Origin: JAAZMI01 sp964603615
Lineage (GTDB): Bacteria; Bacillota; Dethiobacteria; DTU022; UBA8154
Length of the DNA: 19,728 nt
Assembly (NCBI GenBank): GCA_964603615.1
Contig: CAZRVU010000029.1
Coordinates: 1 to 19,728 of the forward strand
Reading direction: 5' to 3'
Positions 15,698-19,728 of this stretch are shown here, piece by piece. A program made the position numbers and the translations under genes. How positions within the stretch are numbered: the first letter of the stretch is position 1; every line of letters starts with the position of its first letter. The notes beneath the pieces were generated by a model. It ran no database searches and was not told the origin of the DNA. It saw nothing but the letters and a program-made list of their open reading frames with translations.

Positions 15698-15723
15698 AGA
15701 CTAGTTTAAACGGGGTGCTTTTG
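15698..15723 (+). repeat. Direct repeat copy B (orphan antitoxin-leader sequence)
   Basis: Positions 15698-15717 are identical to 3471-3490 (AGACTAGTTTAAACGGGGTG), with TTTTG after one mismatch. No antitoxin frame follows here: only a short TTG-started frame that stops within 70 nt over the antisense vapC 3' end. Confidence 0.75.
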
Positions 15724-15736
15724 CCGGAAAAGTTTT

Positions 15737-16168
15737 TCATCGCTGAAAGGGATTTTCAGCTTTTACACCCTCATAAAATTGTTTTGGGTTAAGATCCTCT
15801 GTCCAGATAATTTCACAATTCATTTCTTTTGCGCTGCAGATAATCATGGCGTCCCAAAAAGAAAGTTTATTTCGCTGCTGTATATGAATAGCTTCCAAAA
15901 TGCTACTGTGTTCCGGTTCGTGAAGCCGCCACTGGCCCAGGTCATTAATAATTTGCACGGTTTTTTCCGGCAACAAAGGGTTGGGTATTTTCTGTGTCAG
16001 ATTAACATAGAACTCCTGAAGCACCTGGATGCTCAGGCACCCTTTCCCCGAATTCCACAGTTCTGACAGCAACCCCTGGGCATGCCGGCATTTTTCTGCA
16101 CTTGAAAGATCGTAGGCGTAAATAAGGATGTTGGTATCTACAAACTGGAAGCCATCAATGCCTGGCAT
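15737..16168 (-). CDS. PIN-domain toxin (VapC-like)
   Basis: A complete 143-residue PIN-domain ribonuclease, the toxin of a VapBC-type pair that would cut RNA when the antitoxin is lost. The Mg-binding acidic residues are all visible: D11 in FVDTNILIYAYD, E52 in LQEFYVNL, D106 in LSFWDAMI, and E124/D125 in WTEDLN. The ATG at 16168 overlaps the antitoxin end by 14 nt, so translation is coupled. The gene runs convergently to brxL with a 50-nt gap. Nothing suggests it is damaged. Confidence 0.88.
   Translation of the reverse strand: MPGIDGFQFVDTNILIYAYDLSSAEKCRHAQGLLSELWNSGKGCLSIQVLQEFYVNLTQKIPNPLLPEKTVQIINDLGQWRLHEPEHSSILEAIHIQQRNKLSFWDAMIICSAKEMNCEIIWTEDLNPKQFYEGVKAENPFQR
15742..15764 (+). 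terminator. Possible terminator after brxL
   Basis: GCTGAAA (15742-15748), loop GGGAT, TTTCAGC (15754-15760), then TTTT. The 7-bp perfect stem sits 56 nt past the brxL stop and inside the last codons of the convergent vapC-like gene. Confidence 0.45.
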
Positions 16169-16400
16169 GTAAATCTTTCCTCTGCCAGGTTACTTTGCCT
16201 TTTACCCCCAGGTCAAAAGGGTCCTTCATGGCGGCAAGCTGCCTGGCTTTCGCTTTTTCATACGCATCCTCTTTTTTCACGAGATCCGCCAAAGCTTTTG
16301 TCAAAAGGCCGGAAAGGGACGTTTGCCTGTCAATCGCTATATGTTTTGCTTTTCTTAAAATATCCTTGGGAACTGAAAGGGTAACATTCTGATTTTCCAA
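16155..16400 (-). CDS. Ribbon-helix-helix type antitoxin (VapB-like)
   Basis: An 81-residue antitoxin for the PIN toxin downstream. The N-terminus (NVTLSVPKDILRKAKHIAIDRQTSLSGLLTKALADLV) is a ribbon-helix-helix DNA-binding and dimerisation unit; the rest (KKEDAYEKAKARQLAAM..PFDLG) is the toxin-binding tail. I chose TTG 16400 because GAGGTG lies about 7 nt upstream; GTG 16409 (three residues longer) is the alternative. The frame extends to 16673 but that part is the antisense of another relic. The pair is expected to repress its own promoter through this protein. Confidence 0.82.
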   Translation of the reverse strand: MENQNVTLSVPKDILRKAKHIAIDRQTSLSGLLTKALADLVKKEDAYEKAKARQLAAMKDPFDLGVKGKVTWQRKDLHARH

Positions 16401-16459
16401 TATTTTCACCTCACGTAAACAAGTATACCACAGATTTTGTGAAGATACAAGGAGCATCA

Positions 16460-16585
16460 TGCACCACCAAATGGATCGGCGACAACGGCTATACACCTTC
16501 CGGGGTAGCCTATGAGCATTATTATAACGGCCCCGGTTTCCCGGAAAGCGAAATGCTGACCATGATCGCCATGCCCCTGGTGTAG
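16460..16585 (+). pseudogene. Relic of a GyrI-like effector-binding domain
   Basis: A plus-strand frame ending at TAG 16583 reads TKWIGDNGYTPSGVAYEHYYNGPG...MLTMIAMPLV. It looks like the end of GyrI-like/AraC effector-binding domains (W.E.NGY.P.G.AYE.Y...P.E..LT.I..PL), which bind small molecules. No start and no upstream domain are present. About 42 codons remain, directly upstream of the divergent antitoxin gene, so the rest was lost when the toxin pair arrived or by deletion. Confidence 0.55.
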
Positions 16586-16772
16586 CCAAAATAAAGCTTG
16601 TGGAACCCGGAATTCCTGACCGCATTCTTAAAATGCAGTTTTTACGATTAAAAAGCAGTGTAATGGTCGTCACTATAAAATCGTGAAATCTTACTTTTTA
16701 ATTCGAATTAGCCAGCAGTGAAGTTATTTTAAATCCTGCAGTGGCTTGACACGATCGTTAATAATTCCCATG

Positions 16773-16801
16773 TTGCATAAAGCCCCTAAATACGGTAAAA
16801 T
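16773..16801 (+). promoter_or_regulatory. Promoter of tRNA-Arg
   Basis: TTGCAT (16773-16778), 17-nt spacer, TAAAAT (16796-16801); the tRNA starts 12 nt after the -10. A second TTGACA at 16746-16751 has a poor -10 (CATGTT). The -10 and the spacing support the first. Confidence 0.5.
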
Positions 16802-16813
16802 ATAGAGGTAGAT

Positions 16814-16889
16814 GCGCCCGTAGCTCAGAGGACAGAGCAATGGACTTCTAATCCATTGGCCGCAGGTTCGACTCCTGCCGGGCGTGCCA
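16814..16889 (+). tRNA. tRNA-Arg (anticodon TCT)
   Basis: A full cloverleaf can be folded: acceptor GCGCCCG (16814-16820) with CGGGCGT (16879-16885, one G-T pair); D arm GCTC/GAGC; anticodon stem ATGGA/TCCAT with loop CTTCTAA and anticodon TCT reading AGA; T arm GCAGG/CCTGC with loop TTCGACT. The discriminator is G and CCA (16887-16889) is encoded. It is followed by an intrinsic terminator, so it is a single-gene transcript. tRNA-Arg genes are common integration sites, and a second, unrelated tRNA 3' end lies 1 kb downstream. Confidence 0.96.
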
Positions 16890-16902
16890 GGTTGAAACGT
16901 AA

Positions 16903-16946
16903 GGGATGCCCATGTTATCAGGATTTAAGGGCATCCCCCCTTTTTT
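16903..16946 (+). terminator. Intrinsic terminator of tRNA-Arg
   Basis: GGGATGCCC (16903-16911) pairs perfectly over 9 bp with GGGCATCCC (16929-16937) around a 17-nt loop and is followed by CCC and a T6 run (16941-16946). Confidence 0.82.
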
Positions 16947-17294
16947 GTATTTATTGCCAAGTCCTTTGATTTTAAACGAAAATGGCCCTGCAATTCATCT
17001 GGTTGGTAAACATCTTAGCAGATTTTTCCTGTCCCATGGGTCAGTTCGTTTTTTTGATCTTTACATGCACCGGAAATACATGCGCTGGGCATGGAATGGG
17101 GCCTATAGTTAGCCTATTTGGGCTGAAGCCAAGCATAGCAGGGTCCCCCTGGGTTTTGGAAACACAGGCCCGGAGGCCCCATGTCAAGGGCAGTCAAAAC
17201 AAATATAAAAACCACAAATCGTTATGGAAAAATTAAACGTGGGTTTAGGAATTAATGTTTTTATTAAAATAGGGGATACCGCTTAAACAGCGAT
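16947..17294. other. Gene-free stretch
   Basis: Frames of up to 84 codons exist on the plus strand (from 16906 and 16982), but they lack ribosome binding sites, overlap each other and the terminator, and show no recognisable protein features. I see no RNA or regulatory structure that I can support. If the repeat at 17295-17348 is an IS end, the last part may be the inside of a decayed element. Confidence 0.4.
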
Positions 17295-17348
17295 CTTATA
17301 ATCTTTTTCTGGAACGTGGATAATTTACCCGCTAAGTATTGACACAGT
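17295..17348 (+). repeat. 54-bp repeat copy 1, IS-end-like, abutting truncated vapC
   Basis: Runs from CTTATAATCTTTTTCTGGAA to CCGCTAAGTATTGACACAGT. It matches the reverse complement of 19675-19728 at 51 of 54 positions (differences at 17315, 17317 and 17324). Read from the vapC side it starts TGTCAATACTTAGCGGGT. Such TGT... ends are typical of IS21-family terminal repeats; this family assignment is a guess. The vapC homology begins right where the repeat ends. Confidence 0.7.
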
Positions 17349-17634
17349 ACTGGGGGAATTATTTTACGGAGCTCAAAAATCTGCTAATGTAGAAAGCAAC
17401 GTGTTAAAAATAATTGAGTTTTCTTCTTACACAACCATCTTACCTTGTGACGAGGAAACAGCCAAACAGTATGGGGAGGTTAAAAATCAGCTTAAGAAAA
17501 AAGGCAAACCGATACCGGAAAATGACATTTGGATTGGGGCCATTGCCAAACAACATAGTTTAATTCTCGTTTCTAGAGATCAACACTTTAAAGAAATCAA
17601 GAACATACCTTTGGAAGAATTGTTTACCGTATAA
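17338..17634 (+). pseudogene. PIN-domain toxin (VapC-like), N-terminally truncated
   Basis: The frame reads TVLGELFYGAQKS...ILPCDEETAKQYGEVKNQLKKKGKPIPENDIWIGAIAKQHSLILVSRDQHFKEI. It is the middle and end of a FitB/VapC-type PIN nuclease with the second Glu (GELFYG), the Asp of PENDIW and the Asp of SRDQHF. The first strand with the DTN aspartate (about 40 residues) is missing and replaced by the 54-bp repeat. A GTG at 17401 could give 77 residues but no active site. No antitoxin gene remains. I call it dead. Confidence 0.75.
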
Positions 17635-17668
17635 GCCGTAGCAGGGCGGGGCAGTTCCCCAGCGTTAC

Positions 17669-17707
17669 CCCGTTTATGCTGCACTAATAGCATGAACGGG
17701 ATTTTGG
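17669..17707 (+). terminator. Strong hairpin downstream of the truncated vapC
   Basis: CCCGTTTATGCT (17669-17680) pairs over 12 bp (one G-T) with AGCATGAACGGG (17689-17700) around GCACTAAT, followed by a weak ATTTTGG. It lies 35 nt after the toxin stop codon and may be its terminator. Confidence 0.5.
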
Positions 17708-17718
17708 GAGAGTATTCA

Positions 17719-17743
17719 ATTTACACTAAGAGATGTTCAGAAC
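17719..17743 (+). repeat. 25-bp direct repeat, unit 1
   Basis: ATTTACACTAAGAGATGTTC plus AGAAC matches 17784-17808 with three mismatches, 65 bp apart in the same orientation. No gene lies over it. Confidence 0.55.
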
Positions 17744-17783
17744 GGCGATGAAACAACCAGGATAGGCAAGGGCATGTCATTCC

Positions 17784-17808
17784 ATTTATATTAAGGGATG
17801 TTCAGAAC
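17784..17808 (+). repeat. 25-bp direct repeat, unit 2
   Basis: Second unit of the pair with 17719-17743 (ATTTATATTAAGGGATGTTC plus AGAAC). It may be a regulatory or IS-end sequence; its role is unknown. Confidence 0.55.
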
Positions 17809-17860
17809 CAACGGGCATTCACATCATATCCCTTTTTTCACCTGTTTTTCCTTATAAAGC

Positions 17861-17884
17861 GTGGGTTCGACTCCCACCGGGCGT
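17861..17884 (+). pseudogene. tRNA 3'-end relic (T arm and acceptor strand)
   Basis: GTGGG-TTCGACT-CCCAC forms a perfect T arm and is followed by CGGGCGT, the same acceptor 3' strand as the tRNA-Arg at 16814. It lacks CCA, and the sequence before it (a T/A-rich stretch) has no anticodon or D arm. The T-stem bases differ from those of the complete tRNA-Arg, so it derives from another tRNA gene. Confidence 0.7.
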
Positions 17885-17893
17885 AACTAAGGA

Positions 17894-18640
17894 TTATTTT
17901 TTCCTCAAAAGCAGTATAGGCACATAGTATTTTTCATACCTGTTGCCCTCTTTATCTATCATCGGGCCATCGTTATTTCTCACCATAACCGTAGCTCTTT
18001 TATTAATATTGCTTATTATACCTGCAAGTTGCCTGCCTTCAAATTCAAATGTAACTGTATCACCTTCACCGAACCCAAGCATTTGTTTCACAATCTGACC
18101 AACGGTTGGAATCATATGAAAGGTCTCACTGTGGCCAAACAAATTCTTTGCCACAGACTTGAAGTGTTCACTGCTGCAATTGGATTTCCCAAACTTTAAA
18201 TATTCTATGACGTGACATAATTCGTGTTCAAAAACCAGCAGTAATGCCTCAAGGCTGTTTTTGCTTTCTAGGCCGTTGACTTTTTTACTGCCTTTAATGG
18301 TGTCATAGTTAAAAAAGAAATTGACCCCTATTCTTATTTCTAAAACCAAATCATCCGGTTTTATGCTATTAATATTTTTGGGGCATAAGGTCATCCCCGC
18401 GCTCTTTGTCATCCGCTTTGACAAGGAAAATTTAACCTTTCCCTTATAGCAGTCATTAAACCAATTTTGGAAAAATGCTTGATCATAAAGGAGGAACATT
18501 TGCCCTAAATCGGAAGGGGCTATGGCAGTAATGGTTCCATCCCTAATATTCGGCGACCCTTTTAGAATTTTATTATATATTTTTCTGCGCCTTCTTTTTA
18601 TTTCTTTCTCAGGTATTCTTTTTATTATCAATTCCTGCAT
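17894..18640 (-). CDS. SprT-like zinc metalloprotein
   Basis: A 248-residue protein of the SprT-like family, related to the DNA-protein crosslink protease SPRTN. The zinc-binding HExxH is H139-ELC-H143 (FEHELCHVIEYLKF), with H159 in the SSEHF segment as the probable third ligand. The preceding region (FFQNWFNDCYKGKVKFSLSKRMTKSAGMTLC, about 56-86) matches the start of SprT domains. The C-terminal 60 residues (GEGDTVTFEFEGRQLAGIISNINKRATVMVR) look like a small SH3-like beta-barrel that could bind nucleic acid. There is no signal peptide, so it acts in the cytoplasm. ATG 18640 has AAGGATA about 5 nt upstream. Its target is unknown. Confidence 0.82.
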   Translation of the reverse strand: MQELIIKRIPEKEIKRRRRKIYNKILKGSPNIRDGTITAIAPSDLGQMFLLYDQAFFQNWFNDCYKGKVKFSLSKRMTKSAGMTLCPKNINSIKPDDLVLEIRIGVNFFFNYDTIKGSKKVNGLESKNSLEALLLVFEHELCHVIEYLKFGKSNCSSEHFKSVAKNLFGHSETFHMIPTVGQIVKQMLGFGEGDTVTFEFEGRQLAGIISNINKRATVMVRNNDGPMIDKEGNRYEKYYVPILLLRKK

Positions 18641-18974
18641 ATTTTTATCCTTATCCTTTTTTTGGTGAAGAGTTTGGTAGTAAACAGGCGCCTGCTATTA
18701 GGACAGCAATAGCGGTGTAGGCTTTCAGATAATCATTTAGCCCCTGGACATCCGCATTTAAGACCTGCTCCATTTCTGTAAGGGTTTGGACATCTGCCCT
18801 CCATTGGCTGTCATTTCCAGGGCGGAAACTATGGAAAGCGGAGAGATTAAAATGTTTTTGCCCGCAAAACCTTCACACAAAAAATTTTAGTGTAAAATCT
18901 GTGATTTCCTTTTTTCTGTTTCCCGGCTGCCCATTTGGATCTGAAATTTCTATGGGCGTTAAACGCATTTGGCA
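18641..18974. other. Gap with a possible short membrane-protein fragment (minus strand)
   Basis: Most of this stretch shows nothing I can support. On the minus strand a frame ending at TAA 18651-18653 reads MEQVLNADVQGLNDYLKAYT then AIAVLIAGACLLP from ATG 18773. It is open further upstream (to about 18826) and contains one hydrophobic segment. It looks like the C-terminal piece of a small membrane or tail-like protein, but 38-58 codons is too little to name it. Confidence 0.3.
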
Positions 18975-19333
18975 CTACCTGATCCTAAATTTGTTATCCT
19001 TATAAACGCAAAATTTCCCGGTTATTCTTGCATGGTATTGTTGGATTATCTTTTTGACAACATCTACTTTCTGTGCAGAGTTAGAATCTTCAAGACGTAA
19101 CAGTAATACCCTGGTATGAGGTAATTTGGAACTGTATACCAATTCCCCGAAATCTTTATCCATAGTAAGAACCATACGCTTTTCCTGGGCTGCAAGTTTT
19201 AAAATTTCATAGTCTGACATACGCGGCTCTTTTTTTCTTATACTTTTTGTGTCAAAGCCCTGAACAAGAAGCCAGTTTTCTACTTTTTTCCTACCCCAAC
19301 ATCTACTAAAAATTTAAGCTCTTTTTTACTCAT
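18975..19333 (-). CDS. DUF5615 PIN-like toxin, frame split at an A-AAA-AAG site
   Basis: The toxin half of a DUF433/DUF5615 pair (a PIN-like, Mut7-C-related putative RNase). From ATG 19333 the frame reads MSKKELKFLVDVGVGKK and stops at TAG 19280-19282. The -1 frame then continues VENWLLVQGFDTKSIRKKEPRMSDYEILKLAAQEKRMVLTMDKDFGELVY to the stop at 18975. That restores a complete family-like protein with the FLVDVGVG start, MSDYEIL and TMDKDFGEL motifs. The switch falls exactly on AAAAAAG (19283-19289), the dnaX-type slippery heptamer in the correct phase. It is either a one-base loss from a poly-A run or programmed -1 frameshifting. ATG 18975-19220 alone (81 residues) would lack the first catalytic aspartate. 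The gene starts 1 nt after the antitoxin stop. Confidence 0.75.
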
Positions 19334-19334
19334 T

Positions 19335-19586
19335 TCAGTTTCCTGTGTCAACCAAAAATATGCGCTCTTCTCCAATCCTTTCTGCTGCATAGAGGAGAAC
19401 AGCCTGAATATCTTCCGGTTCCAGCTCAGGATAGTCTTCTAACAGATCATGTTGGGATACCCCTCTGGCAAGTGCTATTAGAATCTGCTCCACGGTTATG
19501 CGAAGCCCTCTTATTACAGGCTTCCCTACCATGATTCCAGGATCCACGGTAATTCGTTGAAGAAGTATTTGGGCTTGTTTGTTCAT
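19335..19586 (-). CDS. DUF433-family antitoxin
   Basis: A complete 83-residue DUF433 protein. ITVDPGIMVGKPVIRGLRITVEQILIALARGVSQHDLLEDYPELEPEDIQAVLLYAAERI contains all the family hallmarks (DP-I--GKP-I-G-RI-V, LARG.S, L.DYP.L...DI.A.L.YA). The family carries a helix-turn-helix-like DNA-binding unit and acts as the antitoxin partner of DUF5615 toxins. The ATG has GGAGGT 9 nt upstream. It is first in an operon with the DUF5615 gene (1-nt spacing). The second IS-end-like repeat lies 88 bp upstream with an outward TTGACA that could supply a promoter. Confidence 0.88.
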   Translation of the reverse strand: MNKQAQILLQRITVDPGIMVGKPVIRGLRITVEQILIALARGVSQHDLLEDYPELEPEDIQAVLLYAAERIGEERIFLVDTGN

Positions 19587-19674
19587 AACAACTTTACCTC
19601 CAAATATTGAAACATTTTCTTTCAGTAATATCTTATCATAATATCGGGATTTCTTTTCACATCAAGTATCTTCC

Positions 19675-19728
19675 ACTGTGTCAATACTTAGCGGGTAATT
19701 TATCCTCATTCCAGAAAAAGATTATAAG
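19675..19728 (-). repeat. 54-bp repeat copy 2, IS-end-like, at window edge
   Basis: Reverse complement of 17295-17348 with three mismatches; it may continue past the window. Read rightwards it begins TGTCAATACTTAGCGGGT, consistent with the outer end of an insertion element lying beyond the edge. On the minus strand it carries TTGACA pointing at the DUF433 gene. Confidence 0.7.

Noticed and set aside
16906..17236. Two overlapping plus-strand frames (68 and 84 codons) after tRNA-Arg
   Set aside because: No binding sites, the first starts inside the tRNA terminator, and neither resembles a known protein.
16814..17884. Simple prophage-type att pair between the intact tRNA-Arg and the 3' tRNA relic
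   Set aside because: The T stems differ in sequence with compensatory changes, so the relic is not a direct duplicate of this tRNA; only about 1 kb lies between them and it holds no integrase.
1..19728. CRISPR array
   Set aside because: No regularly spaced repeat-spacer pattern was found on either strand; the repeats seen are single pairs.

Overview
The window looks like a chromosomal accessory region of an anaerobic, spore-former-type Firmicute, most like the Pelotomaculum/Desulfotomaculum (Peptococcaceae) group. This placement is an inference from the style of the proteins, strong purine-rich ribosome binding sites, frequent TTG/GTG starts and moderate GC; no marker gene settles it.

Layout. 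Positions 1-2463 carry three glycosyltransferase genes on the plus strand (a cut-off GT4, a GT2, and a second GT4 paralogous to the first). Positions 2600-3850 hold two unrecognised small proteins and a Phd-type antitoxin whose C-terminus has been replaced. A minus-strand relic with an in-frame stop follows (3777-4010). Then come an O6-alkylguanine-transferase-like protein lacking its acceptor cysteine (4145-4684), a small XRE regulator of the restriction-modification controller type with a C-box-like operator (4841-5127), a membrane GGDEF protein (5294-6346) and the last part of a tyrosine recombinase (6414-6551).

The central block (6820-15686) is a defence locus: a large type III-like DNA methyltransferase (mod), a type III-like restriction helicase (res), then pglZ and brxL, the last two genes of a type 1/4-like BREX operon. 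The res stop codon is followed, in the same frame, by a 5'-truncated pglZ. Both pglZ and brxL have what I read as in-frame internal deletions of about 190-200 codons each. One removes the alkaline-phosphatase-like core of PglZ; the other removes everything in BrxL between Walker B and the Lon-like region. No brxA, brxB, brxC or pglX is present. The locus is therefore either a decaying BREX remnant capped by an intact type III RM pair, or a reduced hybrid in which the shortened proteins still do something. The hybrid is the most unusual thing in the window.

The right part (15737-19728) is a toxin-antitoxin and relic zone: a complete VapBC-like pair, a GyrI-like domain relic, tRNA-Arg(TCT) with promoter and terminator, a VapC truncated by a repeat that looks like an IS end, a lone tRNA 3' end, a SprT-like metalloprotein, and a DUF433/DUF5615 pair. 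The DUF5615 toxin frame is split at a perfect A-AAA-AAG slippery heptamer. A second, inverted copy of the IS-end-like 54-bp repeat lies at the window edge. Several dispersed repeats and gene fragments show repeated insertion and deletion in this island.
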